Source of the DNA: Schistocerca nitens
Taxonomy: Eukaryota > Arthropoda > Insecta > Orthoptera > Acrididae
DNA: 64,000 nt
Reading direction: 5' to 3'
Assembly (NCBI RefSeq): GCF_023898315.1
Contig: NC_064616.1
Coordinates: 645,974,974 to 646,038,973, forward strand
Below, one piece after another: positions 1 to 12,749 of the stretch; the first letter of the stretch is position 1; each line of letters begins with the position of its first letter. A program made the translations under genes and the position numbers. The notes beneath the pieces are model-generated. The model searched no databases and was not told the DNA's origin. It saw only the letters and a list, made by a program, of their open reading frames with translations.

Positions 1-89
1 TAGGGTAGTTCCAGTTTATAAAAAGCGATAAAGGGACTGCCTCAAGCCACTGGCCAATTTCCATAGTCAAAGAACATAGTACAAAGAAC

Positions 90-92
<3 letters not shown>

Positions 93-141
<49 letters not shown>
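93..141. repeat. (CA)n microsatellite
   Basis: A pure CA dinucleotide run of about 24 units lies just upstream of a LINE coding remnant. Confidence 0.97.
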
Positions 142-145
<4 letters not shown>

Positions 146-690
146 TATGTTTTAATCTACACGAAAAAGAAGCTACCCGAAGCTAAACGCAGAGAAAATA
201 TACATTGCTACAACACTAGGACAAATAGATGTATTTATACTCCATTCCACAGACTCTCAAAATCACTGAACAGTTATGAACTAATGGGGCACAAATTATT
301 TAATAAACTTCCACTAGCTGTTCAAGATTTACCAGAGCAACCATTCAAACAAGCAATGTGTGACTTGTTAGTTGCCCACTCACTCCATGACGAAGGATTT
401 TATCAATTGTAAAATTATACTGTAATAACAAACTGATTACTCTTTTGCAACAGGAATTATGTAGTAATATAAGTATGACTTTGTAGGATTTCACCAATCG
501 TAATATAACCATGTAATAACAAACCTATTGTTCCTTTGCAACACGAGTTATATTGTATTATTTGTATGACCTTGTCAACTGTAATATTATACTGTAATAA
601 CAAAGCTATTGCTCTTTTGGAACATGAATTATATTGTATTATATGTATGACTGTCTATTGCCTAATGACAATAAAATTATTCTATTCACA
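142..690 (+). mobile_element. LINE 3' end: C-terminal ORF2 remnant plus repetitive 3'UTR
   Basis: Positions 158-412 form an open stretch of 84 codons ending in TAA. It encodes a typical C-terminal tail of a non-LTR retrotransposon reverse-transcriptase protein, with an IHCYNTR motif and then LFNKLP. The 3'UTR from about 403 to 660 holds roughly three diverged copies of an 80-90 bp unit (each with TGTAATAACAAA and a TTTGCAAC-like block). It ends in a GACAATAAAATTATTC tail. The copy is 5'-truncated and lies in the sequence downstream of the last visible atos exon, in the opposite orientation to the gene. The clade is uncertain (jockey/CR1 group). Confidence 0.75.
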
Positions 691-837
691 AATTAGTACT
701 ATTTTAGAAGGTTCATTTACAGTGTAAGAGATTCCAAAATATTCCTTGTAATAAAAAATATCTAAGGAAATGAGAAGCAGCTCTATGCATGAACACTGAT
801 TGCTCTACTGTGGCGTACCATTATGTAACAGTAACTA

Positions 838-1195
838 TACAAGGTTTCTCAGGAGGAATGGTCATAATTCAAAGATATGACTAGAATGATCCTTCGAAAC
901 AAAAAGAAACTAGTAAATATGGGCTCAAAAACTCATAGCATACGTACTGTGAATCAAATCTTTTCCATTGCAATCTCTTTGCCTTCCATATTTTGAGAGG
1001 TGTGCCAAAAGAAGAAAAAAGTCCAGTAAACATGGGCTCTAAAATGCATACCTTACAAACTATGTGCACTTTTCATATTTGCTACTGTAAGACACATCTC
1101 ATTTACTGGACAAGTGCTCACAGCTTTTAAGGTATGGACTTTAATCATTCCTGTCATATTCCTACATATTGTCCATTTCTCCTGGGACACCCTGT
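838..1195. mobile_element. MITE-like inverted-repeat element (family shared with 14254-14543)
   Basis: The left end (AAGGTTTCTCAGGAGGAATGG) is matched by the reverse complement of the right end (GGGTGTCCCAGGAGAAATGG), giving imperfect terminal inverted repeats of about 50 bp. Internal blocks (AACATGGGCTCTAAAATGCATACC and AGTGCTCACAGCTTTTAAGG) recur in the element at 14254-14543. It has no credible coding content. Confidence 0.6.
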
Positions 1196-2146
1196 CTAAT
1201 AAAAGAACATCTGTAATAACACTGTTACTATATGTGAATAAAGCAGTTAGTTGAGCACCATACAGTAGGAGAGGGATGTAACTTTCAAAAATTAGCAGTG
1301 TAATTAGGGACAAGCCCATAGCTCTTTTGTAACAGTTAAATATGCTCATTTCAATTTGAATTTTGAAAGCCCTAAGTGGTAATCACCATGTTTTTAGTCA
1401 CTGTTCACTGAAGGGTAACTGTCAAGCTGTCATCCTTTTTTGTTACGTGTCTGAATGATTCTCAGTACAACTTCTATTTGGAGAACCAGTAATAATTTCC
1501 ATTAATTTTGAAAGCAGTTTTCCTAAATACATCACCAAATAAATTCAACACTATGAAGTCCTCAAAGAAACCTTGAGGCCCATAGGTATCAGAATATGTT
1601 CAAAATAAAAAAGGAAAATCTACAAAACAGCCAGAACAAGCAAACATTGATATTTTAAATGGTATTGCAATATATAATGAGAAGGTGTAAAAGAAGATTC
1701 AGGAGTCTGCACAGCTTGTCAGAAATTTGCAGTAATATGAAATCAAAATGGAATATTGTTGAAAGAAAAAAAGGGAAAGAAGCCACATACATATATCTAA
1801 TTACACAACCATTTATTTCTTGTATTAGATTTAACTTCATTGGAAAGTACATTTAAAGTTTTCACAATGTGACTGAAGACACTTTCTTCATCAACCACTG
1901 TAGATTTAGTAGTACTTCCCAAGGCTTTTGCAACTTTACAAGGCTTTTGTAACTTTACAAGAAGGTAAGGTTTCTACAATACACCTTTTAGTTTGTTAGA
2001 CTATTTTAATATTTTACTGTAACTTGAGTACAAGAATATGCCAAATTTTAGTAAATTCTGTTACATTCTGGTGTAATGTTTTGTTTATATTATAAATTTG
2101 GTGAGTCAGGGTTTGACATAATGCCAACTGCTAGAAACTAACTTAC
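1196..2146. other. Non-coding stretch, intronic or 3' flank of atos
   Basis: AT-rich sequence with no convincing exon on either strand. A 20-bp unit (AAGGCTTTTGCAACTTTACA) is tandemly duplicated near 1921-1960. I looked for the final atos exon on the minus strand here and did not find it. Confidence 0.6.
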
Positions 2147-2385
2147 CGTAGATGTATGAGATACCGTAGCCACTTTTGAGCATCATAGGGCTGCTTGCCA
2201 TCCAAATTGGCAGGCATATACAAAGTTCGTTGCCTTAAGAATGTTTGTGAATTTGCAGGCATGTCACATAAATCATACATCACCACAAACATTTTTACCA
2301 CTGTTCCAAGGGGATTGAACAGAGTCACTTGTACCGTGCCACTTCGAGGAACATTATAACCTTTCTTTCCAAGGTTAATATGGCC
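2147..2385 (-). CDS. atos: atos coding exon 12 (DUF4210 end / start of chromosome-segregation domain)
   Basis: The exon starts after a CTTCTTTCAG acceptor and ends at CTACG|GTAAGT. It carries 79 codons plus 2 nt, in phase 0 from the previous exon. The peptide holds the most conserved core of the Atos/FAM214 family: GHINLGKKGYNVPRSGT, QVTLFNP, TVVKMFVV, DMPAN, QTFLRQRT and finally LRYLIHLR, which opens the C-terminal 'chromosome segregation during meiosis' domain. The open phase (2 nt) and the missing remainder of that domain show that at least one more exon lies beyond the left window edge. The family identification is strong. The molecular function is known mainly from fly Atossa, a nuclear transcriptional regulator in macrophages. 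Confidence 0.95.
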
Positions 2386-2574
2386 CTGAAAGAAGAAAAT
2401 TATTTCAGTTACCAATCTGTATCAAAATAAATAATGACTATTATCATGATCAGAGAGAAATATAATTTTTGATAAATAAGAGAGAGATTTTCAGAGCACA
2501 GGAGAATTTTGGCTTCCGACTATATGAAGTACTCCACTAACTCCACCTGTGGGGATAAGATGTACCAAACTCAC

Positions 2575-3630
2575 AAAGCATGATGAACAAAGTAAGAGCC
2601 TACGGAATATCAGACCATCAGTGTGGCTGGATTGAAGAGTTTTTAGCAAACAGAACACAGCATGTTGTTATCAATGGAGAGACGTCTACAGACGTTAAAG
2701 TAACCTCTGGCGTGCCACAGGGGAGTGTTATGGGACCATTGCTTTTCACAATATATATAAATGACCTAGTAGATAGTGTTGGAAGTTCCATGCGGCTTAT
2801 CGCGGATGATGCTGTAGTATACAGAGAAGTTGCAGCATTAGAAAATTGTAGCGAAATGCAGGAAGATCTGCAGCAGATAGGCACTTGGTGCAGGGAGTGG
2901 CAACTGTCCCTTAACATAGACAAATGTAATGTATTGCGAATACATAGAAAGAAGCATCTTTTATTGTATGATTATATGATAGCGGAACAAACACTGGGAG
3001 CAGTTACTTCTGTAAAATATCTGGGAGTATGCGTGCGGAACGATTTGAAGTGGAATGATCATATAAAATTATTTGTTGGTAAGGCGGGTACCAGGTTGAG
3101 ATTCATTGGGAGAGTGCTTAAAAAATGTAGTCCATCAACAAAGGAGGTGGCTTACAAAACACTCGTTCGACCTATACTTGAGTATTGCTCATCAGTGTGG
3201 GATCCGTACCAGATCGGGTTGACAGAGGAGATAGAGAAGATCCAAAGAAGAGCGGCGCGTTTCGTCACAGGTTTATTTGGTAACCGTGATAGCGTTACGG
3301 AGATGTTTAATAAACTCAAGTGGCAGACTCTGCAAGAGAGGCGCTCTGCATTGCGGTGTAGCTTGCTCGCCAGGTTTCGAGAGGGTGCGTTTCTGGATGA
3401 GGTATCGAATATATTGCTTCCCCCTACTTATACCTCCCGAGGAGATCACGAATGTAAAATTAGAGAGATTAGAGCGCGCACGGAGGCTTTCAGACAGTCG
3501 TTCTTCCCGCGAACCATACGCGACTGGAACAGGAAAGGGAGGTAATGACAGTGGCACGTAGAGTGCCCTCAGCCACACACCGTTGGGTGGCTTGGGAGGT
3601 ATAAATGTAGATGTAGATGTAGATGTAGCA
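2575..3630 (+). mobile_element. CR1/L2-like LINE, 5'-truncated copy 1
   Basis: A 321-codon open frame (2580-3545) encodes the C-terminal half of a non-LTR reverse transcriptase. It has SGVPQGSVMGPLLF, then the catalytic box as LIADDAVVYR (the usual FADD is IADD), KYLGV, LVRPILEYCSSVWDPY and IQRRAARFVTG. There is no upstream endonuclease or fingers region, so the copy is dead by truncation although the frame is intact. The 3' end is a (GATGTA)n tail at about 3606-3628. It inserted antisense to atos in intron 11. Confidence 0.92.
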
Positions 3631-4499
3631 TATTAAGTGAAAATATGTAAGAAGAAGATCTGTTACAATAGTCATTGGCGACTACAGTCAATATCCTTCC
3701 TTTGACGGCAGATACTGAAATCACGTTTTATGCAGTTCCATACTTTCCAGTGTGTGAGTAACATGGCCGAACTGGCAGGTCATCACATCACTTAACCCTC
3801 CCACAACCCTTGTCTTCCTTCCAGTTCATTATTTAGTCACATACCATTTTACGTGGTTTGAACTCTTCTATATATCCTACAACCGCTTTCATTCATTTGA
3901 GAGAAGGAAGCTATTAAACAATAATATTTTGTCTTCTGCTTCATCTTAAGTTATCCGTTAAGATTAGCCCAAGATGATTGGGAGAGAAGAGATGGAACTT
4001 CAGAAGTTCTTTTACGTAAAAATATAAAACACCATGAGGATTAAAGTTTATTGTCCAGTTGACATCAAGGATGTTGGTATAAGAGCACTAGTTCTACTTG
4101 GAACAACAGTAGGGGAAGGAATGAGTTATAATGGTCTTGTTGCAACAACCTAAACATTGTTCTCCGACTATCTTGGCACTATAATAATTAAATTTGTCAA
4201 TTCTTCACACCCAAGAATAGGTGTCAAGCATCACCTGACAATTCTATTTCTTCTCTTTTGTTTTGTTTTCCATTTTTCCAATGTTCTTTGATCTTCTCCT
4301 GTAGTTATTTTCTTACAGCCACCAATCCTCCTGAATTTTTGTTCATCAACGACCTTCCCGTAGTATTTCATTCCTAATAGCTTCCTGATTATTTGTTGTT
4401 CTGTGGTATCTTCTCTTGCTAAATTCTGTTTTTTGTGATCCAAGCTAGTGTCTATTTCTTCCCCTCTGACAGTCTTTCAAAAAGCACTGTTGCTACTGT
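3631..4499. other. Intronic sequence without recognised genes
   Basis: Part of atos intron 11. A minus-strand open stretch at 4231-4443 is very Lys/Arg-rich and matches nothing I recognise. It may belong to the neighbouring RTE remnant. Confidence 0.5.
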
Positions 4500-4850
4500 C
4501 GTCATCGTCATCTTCTTCAGTCCAAAGACTGGTCTGATACAGCTCTCCATGCAACTTTATCCTTTGCAAGCCACTTCATCTCCAAATAACTGCTGCAACC
4601 CACATACTTCTGAACCTGCTTACTGTACTCACGTCTATCTCCCTCTACACTTTTTATCCCTGTAATTCCCTCCTATACTAAATTGCTAATCCCATGATGT
4701 CTCAAAATGTGTACTATCAACCGATGTCTTCGTTTAATCAATTTGTACCAAAAATTTCTTGTATCCCCACTTCTATTCAGTATCTTCTCATCAGTTACAT
4801 GAACTAACCATCTAATCTTCAGCATTCTTCTGTAGCACCACTGTAGTGAA
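4500..4850 (-). mobile_element. RTE-type LINE fragment (C-terminal coding remnant)
   Basis: Read on the minus strand, the sequence encodes pieces typical of the end of RTE-clade ORF2 proteins: RRMLKIRWLVHVTDE, EKILNRSGDTRNF, RRHRLIVHILRHHG and a VGCSSYLEMK-like segment. The plus-strand face is the familiar 'tccaaagactggtctgatac' repeat of insect genomes. It is heavily decayed, with frameshifts. Confidence 0.7.
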
Positions 4851-5054
4851 AAGACAACAGAATAGTCTACTGTAACCCTCCTTTTGCTCTTTCTTATTGT
4901 ATACCATATTGTTCTGGTTTTTCAGTTTCAAGGATTCTGGCTGCCGGCTGGGTGCTGTTCCCTCTATTTCTTATAAATTGCAACCCAAACTATTACTCCA
5001 AGTGTAGGTCCAGTGCATCTAGCACACACACGTCAGACATCACTAAAACAAAGG

Positions 5055-5334
5055 CATTTTTCGTTGCAGAGGAATCTGCTCATGAAATTTTAATCACCAA
5101 CTTTCTCCTCTGCCTGTGAAAATATTTTTTTCATGCTGACCTACATAGGTAGTAACGATCATGATAAAATAAGGGAAATCAGAGCTCACACGGAAAGATA
5201 TAGGTGTTCATTCTTTCTGCACACTATAAGAGATTGAAATGTTAGAGAATTGTGAAGTTGGTTCAATGAACCCTCCGCCAACACTTAAATGTGATTTTCA
5301 GAGTATCCATGTATGTGTAAGTGTAGGTGTAGGT
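5055..5334 (+). mobile_element. CR1/L2-like LINE 3' fragment
   Basis: This aligns by eye to the last ~280 bp of the 20.6-kb copy: a CACCAACTTTCTC block, ACCTACATAGGTAG, a decoded KIREIRAHTERYRCSFF-like peptide, and a degraded GTGTAGGTGTAGG tail matching (GATGTA)n. It is strongly 5'-truncated and carries stop codons. Confidence 0.8.
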
Positions 5335-5534
5335 GGGTTGCAGGTCCTCAACTGGCCCCACCTAACCAACACACAGTCATCATCACTGGCACTGAGGCAG
5401 AACTAGCTTTCATTAGAAAACACAACAGACCTTCACCCTGCCCTCCAATAAGCTCTCAATTGACATCACTGACGTCGCAGGTGGTGGTGGTTTGGGGTCA
5501 GTGAAATGCATGCTACAGGGTTTCTAGCTCAGAG

Positions 5535-5860
5535 CTGTGCTTGAAGTAACAAAATTGCAGCAGTTTTTGCGTCACTGTGGTGCCAACTGCTGCTCAAATC
5601 ACTGCTGCAGATGCTATACAATGCGCCAGCACACTGATCTTCCCTCTCAGTAGTACCACGTGGCCATCTGGAGCCCGGTTGTCTTGTCACCATACATTCC
5701 TGAGGCCACCACTGCAAGCACCCATGTACAGTGGCCACAATCCTGCCAAGTCTTTCTGCAACATCGCAGAAGGAAAATCCAGCATCTCATAGCCCTATTA
5801 CACGACCTTGTTCAAACTCTGTGAGGATTGATAGTGGCATCCTTGTCTCCTTACAGGCAT
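5535..5860 (-). mobile_element. Tc1-like transposase N-terminal remnant
   Basis: On the minus strand, peptides such as LTEFEQGRVIGL, a helix-turn-helix-like FCDVAERLGRIVATVHGC and a GSRWPRGTTEREDQ linker match the DNA-binding half of Tc1-like transposases. It has stop codons and no catalytic domain. Confidence 0.65.
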
Positions 5861-8027
5861 TCTTTACAAACACCAACTCACCTCTTTAAAGCAAACCTTA
5901 TTTGCATCGTCATACTGGTACTACCAGCACCTCTCTTATGCGACTGTTGTGGAATTTGAATAATCATCTTTCACATGTAGAAACACACCTACCAACATCT
6001 GTTTATGCCGCACAACTTTTTCTTGGTGCTGTGATTTTAGTTTTGTTTTTGTCCCTTCAGTGTATGTGGACTGTTCCAGTGCTGCTGCTTGATACTGGAA
6101 CCAACACAAACCCACTATTAACAAATTAACCCTCACAATACGAAGGAGGGAGAGGGGGGGGGGGGCAGGGCTAGTTTATGCTCACCTTTTGAAAATATTG
6201 TGCTCTAGCCATTTACTATATACTCTAAAATTTTGAAAACAACATATTGTTTTAATGAATTCTGCCATGTTCCACAAATATGTTAAAATTTTCAGTTTAA
6301 CTTGACTAACAATTTAAGCCTCAGTAGTAGATACTACTTCCCCAATGACTCATATTGAATATTTTCAGGTTCAGGACCTTCCTTACACATCAATCTCTTT
6401 AGAAAGTATGTTGTGAGTAAAAACCAACAGTTAACAAAATCTGCATTTTTAAATTTTGTTTTCATGGCACCCTATTTGCTTCAGTAATGTGTACCACATG
6501 CCTAGACCATGACCCTGCCATCCTTCCCTCTTGTGTCTGCATTCCTAGCCAGCAAATCTGCTGCCTCCCTCTGAGCCACTAGATACCCACCCCAACCCCT
6601 GTTCCTACCTCCCACTTCTTCCCCCCCCACCCCCCACCCCCAATACCACTCCACCTGACAACCCCCAGTACACTGCCAAAATGCAGTCTTGGCATTCTGT
6701 GACCACCCAGCACAGGGGCACAGACATGATGTATTGTGCCTGGTAACAACTCAATAATTCTCCCATTAAGTGGATGATTTCATTTACAGCTGAAGTATTT
6801 AGGTTTCTTTTGTATCGTGTATAATATCCCTTCTCTTGTTCCTTCTGGGGCTGTGACTTATAAAATAATCCAAATCATCTTCATTTCATTGTCATTTCCT
6901 GGACTTAACACACGTTAATCACATTTGCCTCATAATAGATATGTTTGTGTATTAGTTTTTGTTCGACTGGCAATATATTTTCCTACTCAACACTGTTTTT
7001 CCACATCTCATTCAAGATTTTAATTTCAACAGGACAGTGCAGGGATTGGCAGACGTGCACTTGCATATACAATAATCATCACTGTTACTGCTACACATTT
7101 GAAATTTGCATTGCATTGCATTGAATTATAACAAATTTTCACATTTTGTAAGAACATACATTTGTGAGCCCTTTTACTTTTTTTTACTTTTTTCTTTGCT
7201 GTCAGATCCTATTAACATTCACTCAGTAATCTTACTCATAAAAAAAAATTATTTCTTCATTTCATCTCAAACATGCTGTAATCAATCTTATGAAGTCTTG
7301 AAATGAATTTTCTCCAAATGATTCCATGAATTTCATACTGTAATAATCTTTTGTTTTCCTCAATCTTATTTAGTGCCATAAACACTGTAATACATCTACC
7401 TCATCTGTTGTTCTTTCTGTTGTGGAACTGCAGGAATGTTTTAACACTCTTAGCCTCATAAATAATAGCATCAGCTAAATTAATGCACTTGTTTAATTCA
7501 GTGAAACAAAAATACAAATTAATCTTAGCCAGTGTAATACACTGCAGAGAAGCACAGCCAAGCAAAAACCTATGAACATTTTAATTTTCTCAGGGTGAAA
7601 CCATAAGCGATACTATAGATTCTAAAATATCCTACAAGGGGTCACATCATAATTCATCACTGTATGGTTTGGGGCCGTATGCAAGATACATTATAAAAAT
7701 GAAATTTCCTATGTTATTTGAAATAAGCATGTGCACATGTGCTGTCTTACAAAATTAGACTGTGAACAAAAGAGTGGAACATACATTGCAAATCTGAACA
7801 CTTGCACCACAATTCATAAATTACTAGTTCACAATTGTGCTAATAGTATAGAGTCTCAAAAACTCTGTGCTCTTCAATGCTAACCTCTAGCAGATTATAT
7901 TCCACTCTCAGGTGAACCTGTAAGACTTAGTATCTACTGAGGAGTGCAGCATTTTTTATACCTCTGTCTTACCTTAAGTTGTGGACCAATGCAGCAAGTG
8001 TATAGACTAAATTTTCATTCTGAGTCT

Positions 8028-8030
<3 letters not shown>
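5861..8030. other. Intronic AT-rich sequence, no gene seen
   Basis: This lies in atos intron 11. There is a G-rich tract near 6150-6168 and a C-rich stretch with CCCCCCCCACCCCCCACCCCC near 6620-6645. Remaining open frames are short and composition-driven. Confidence 0.55.
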
Positions 8031-8074
<44 letters not shown>

Positions 8075-8089
8075 TGTGTGTGTGTGTGT
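8031..8089. repeat. (TG)n microsatellite
   Basis: A TG run of about 29 units with one GGG interruption abuts the left end of the next SINE-like element. Confidence 0.95.
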
Positions 8090-8094
8090 TGCTT

Positions 8095-8472
8095 TGAAAC
8101 TTGCTGGCAGATTAAAACTGTGGGTCAGACTGGGACTCAAACTTGGGACCTTTGTCTTTTGTGGGCAAATGCTCTACCAACTGAGCTATCCAAGCATGCC
8201 TCATGACCCACCCTCACAGTTCCACTTCCACTCTATCCTGTATTCCAAACTTTGCAGAAGTTCTCCTAATACTTTGTGGGATGAGCACTCCCTGACCAAA
8301 GGATATACTGGAGAAATTGTTTAGGAAATTTGGAGGATAGGAGACAGATACTGATGGAAGCGAAGCTATGAGAATGTGTCATAATTTGTGCTTGGATAGC
8401 TCAGTTGATCAAGCACTTACCTGTGAAAGGCAAAATGTCCCAGCTTTCAGTTCCGAACCACCAGGAAGCTTC
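8095..8472. mobile_element. tRNA-like inverted SINE/MITE, family A, complete copy
   Basis: The element begins TGAAACTTGCTGGCAG and ends in its inverse, CCAGGAAGCTTC. Just inside the left end, the minus strand reads as a tRNA-like unit with A box TAGCTCAGTTGGTAGAGC and B box GGTCCCAAGTTTGAGTCC. Just inside the right end, the plus strand carries a second copy (GCTTGGATAGCTCAGTTGAT). The element is therefore framed by two tRNA-like units in inverted orientation. Related copies lie at 24408 and 55962. Confidence 0.8.
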
Positions 8473-11400
8473 AGAGCAAATATCTGGCTAAGTGCATTAA
8501 AATAAATACAGTGTTTTTCCCATACTCAAGTTACTAATTCAACAGACACTGTTTCCTGAGCTATACTTCTCACCACTCACTCTGTATCAACCCAACTCCT
8601 ACTTTCACTTCAACAATGCGCATAATGGTAATTTGGTGAAAGTATGGTAATGTGTGTACACACAAAAGGAAAACAATTTTTAATTTTATGTTGCTCTTTA
8701 TATTTATATATTGACTTATTTACACATTCTCTTTTGCATTGCAGGGTTTCATAAGCTATCGGACTGTGAGCTGGAAGTTTAAAGGAATGAGTGAATAATA
8801 TACAATGTGAAAAGTAAATGCAACATATTTAACAAATATTTTACTATATACATTTTTTAGTGATTTGTGACATAATTAATAATTTCCTCTTAGTTTAACT
8901 GGGAGTAGTTTTTTCAAGTATATATTTTTAAAGAAAGGATAGGTTTTGGGGTAAATGCTCAGAAAAATTACAGGTCTCCTGCAAATGTGACACCATGAAT
9001 AAGGGATTCTTCTTAAATATGTACACGACTGAATCATCAGAGAAATTATATAGCTATGTGAGTACAACAGTTCCTTTTAACAATCAAGAACCAAACCATA
9101 AACTGTATGTTCACAACAGACAACTCAGTGATCCAGTAACCAGAGACAAGCCTGGAGTTTGCTTAATTGTAATCAAAATTTCCAAGAGAGGTGCAGATGA
9201 AGTTGATGGGAACCCTGATGTCCATGCTATATAACTGCAAAACATCAACAGCACAGGACAAAATTTTACAACTAATGCCATTTTACAAATTATTCAGATA
9301 GGAAGATTCACTGAGCACACAAAAAATGAAAAGAGTATTCACAATTCACAGTGACACACTGTAAGTTGTAAAACTCCATTACTCTTATGATAAATTCTGA
9401 AATATATAGGATTACATTTTAAGAGTAAGAACGATGCCTGAACAGTTTCACAAACATTTAATGTATTGTATTATAATCATGGGAGAAACACTTTGCCACA
9501 ATGACATCATTTTTCTTACTGATTTAATTACTCATTCACTGTCTATGTTGTCAGTTTACATAGGTTACACATTTTCTTTTAAAATGTGTCACATTCCCGT
9601 CATTAGTTAAGCACACCATACACTAATTAAATATTGTCTTTATTTGTGTGCATTTATTTATTTATTTATTATCTCCTTGCAATGGATGGGTATCATAATG
9701 CACAGAAATGAGGGTGGTGATTATACATTCGGGTCTGGCTCCCACTTCCCTTAAATGTGGCTAAAAATTGTAACACACAGAAACAAAATATATGAGAGAG
9801 TACTCTGTAAGCATCAACTTCACAAGGCTACTAATGTAATGAATACTTCTTGTTTATTTATTGCAGAACTTTTAAGGAAGTTCCTTTTTGAAACAATTAT
9901 GGAAGTGTGTTACAAGGTACATGGTTACAAAAATGTTCAGGTCTTTTGTATGACATCTGCTTGTGTCCAGTTATTGAGTTACATAATATTCTTTGTCACT
10001 TTTCAAAAATGAAATATTATGGACTTTTCTGCATTACTCTGCAAAATTATGTGAATGCCAATAACTCAAAATAAAAGTTAATATGTTCAAAATATTCCAT
10101 TTTAGATACTGATGAAACTTTTTTAAAAAAAAAACCTCACATTTAAAAGCTTCTTAAAACACTTAAATTTTTATATTAGAGAGAAAGCTTGAGTAAATTA
10201 TGATACTTTGCCTGATTTCATTCATTCAGTAATTTCCTATGGAATTATCAACTGCAGTAACTCCCATTCAAGGAAGAAAAGATTTCATTGCATGAAGGTG
10301 TGCAGTAAGAACATCATAAGGTGCTGGCTCATGAACATATGAAGTTTAATGAGTTGGGAATTTTAACCACATATTCATTAAATTTCATGAGAACATTTAT
10401 CATCCACTAAATCCTGAGTGAATAACAGCTACCATAATTATAATAATAGAATGAAAAATTGTCTTTACTCTTTTTTAAAAACTGATTTCACAGAAGTGTG
10501 TCAAACAATGCGGTTACCACAATCTTCATGCATTTACCTAACGATGGTAAATGCTTCACAGATATCACAACTGAATTTTAAGTGTGCGCAGGAAGTTCTC
10601 TCCATGCAAACACTTTTTGTAAAAATTTCAGTTAATAAGGTTTTGCCTACATCGAAAATACAGGACAAATCATACATTGAATCAAATTTAATATGATCTT
10701 TTAGAAATATATTACTTACAATAAATGAACATGTTTATATGAGTCATCAGAAACAGACCTCGCTTATTATCACTTACTTCCTGAGACTGACTTCTTCTGT
10801 GTCATTAAGATCTTTACCTTTGTAGTGCCCCATAGAAGTAATTAACATTTAACATCCTTTATTGAGAAACAAGTAGTGAATTTTTATGTCACAACCCTCT
10901 TGTTCAGCTTTTCCTGTGTTTTATGTTTTAACTTTTAGTTTAGCTCCCTGAATGAAACTGTGCTGCTGATGTTTGTACATGATTAGTACCACATACTACA
11001 GCATGTTTCAAACTTTTTCCAGTGCATCCTTCGTAGCTGATTGCTTGCAAAATATATTGAAGCAATAAGCAGTCAGAGCAATAAGACAGCTGTGGAGTTG
11101 GGAAGGGGATGATTGTAAAAACTGTCAAATCACCAATATACTATTACACCTAGTTTAGTCAGTAATTTTTAGCAGTTTGCTGGTTCTAGCAACTTATTTA
11201 CTGGCTGTGTTCTTGGAAATGAAATCTGCTGATGCATCCATTATCAGTGATGATTCATTGATCTCTTTTGATGTGTATTAGTCCTTATACTGTAAACTAG
11301 AGTATCGAAGTTTTCAGAAAATACTGTGAGCTGCTCTTTTACAATACTTTTATCTACCCTACACCCAACACCTATTTTAGTCTGTTTTTATTTGATAACT

Positions 11401-11778
11401 TCCAAACAGATTCTGCCTTATTCTCAGTTTTTATACTTCTTGTTTTGCATAATGGGTGCATTATTTTCATTCAAAATTTTCTCTCTTTTTTTTAATTACT
11501 TCCATTATTGATTACAGACAGTAAATAGTGTTTATAAATCTCTCACATAGCAAACTTTTTTTATAAAATGAATGAATTCTCAGAGTTACATTGGACTCCT
11601 TAGTGTAAGGTCAGAGCAAACCACTTAGTTAAAAAAAACACTCTTAAAAGAAAAAAAAAACTGTGATACTTATTTCATAAAGAAGAAATGTATTTTAATG
11701 TTAATTATGATAGGAAAAAATCTCTCTAGTTGTAATATTATACATGACCTATTGTTCTAAGATAATGGTAAAACAGTG
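8473..11778. other. Intronic AT-rich sequence, no gene seen
   Basis: Part of atos intron 11. A short (TTTA)n run lies near 9652-9669. Open frames of 62-92 codons here have AT-driven composition and no family motif that I recognise. Confidence 0.55.
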
Positions 11779-12718
11779 TATACACTATCTGATCAAAAGT
11801 ATCTGGACATCCCTAAGTAATTCTGAACTGAGCACAAGATGTCATGAGAAGTGGATTCGGCAGTATAAAAGAGCCCAAGTAGTATTGTGTTCTCAGTAGA
11901 CAAGCAGTAACGGCAGAGTTGGTTGGACAGGAGAGCTCAGCGACTTCTAACATGGACTAATCACTATTTCAACCCTTCTGCAGCTGTCCAAGCCAATGTT
12001 GGTGATGTGATTATGAATCTGAAATGTGAAGCAGCAGCAACAGCTAAAGCAAGACCAGGCAGACCACCTGTACTGACAGACAGGGACCACCGAGCATTGT
12101 GGGAGGGGGGATGTAAAAAATGGCATGAAAACAACAGAGGTTATCACTCTTGAGTTATGAAGTGCTGCTAGCAGTCCAGCTAGCACAGTGACAGTGCATA
12201 GGGAGTTAAAAATAAAAGGGGTACAATGGCTGAGCAGCTCCTCGTAAGCCACACATTACGAAATGCAGAAGGTGGGATGGCTCCACTTGCTACAATCCTG
12301 CTCCTTAAAGAAATTTTTTTTCCCAATATGTATGCAAGCATATGCAACAATTGTGTGCAATGATCAATTTCTCAATATGGCTGATGTTCACAAAATTTCA
12401 TTGTTCACCAAGTAATTGTGTCATTTCAAACTGCAAAGTAGTTGTTATTTTTATCTACAAAAAATTTATTTCAATAGTAATGAAACATATTTGATACCTA
12501 TAGAACATGGGGAGTTGGGATTTCCAGTCATCATGTAGCTATTATTTATAAAACAACCTACCTCAATCAAAAGCCCTTTAATTACTCTTTTAAAAAATAT
12601 TTACTTTTTTCCAAAAACCTTTTTCAAATGATTATTTATAATTATAACTAACAATCATCTCAGAGTTGTGAATGTTAGATTCTGAGAACTGATGTCATAA
12701 TTTTGTTGTTGGATTTTT

Positions 12719-12749
<31 letters not shown>

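Noticed and set aside
841..1349. Final atos exon
   Set aside because: The minus-strand frames here contain no KSGKIYLH/LLFSRKS-like motif and lie in an inverted-repeat element.
8026..8324. 126-codon open frame through the TG repeat
   Set aside because: It translates a microsatellite (Cys-Val runs) and then a SINE, so it is not a gene.
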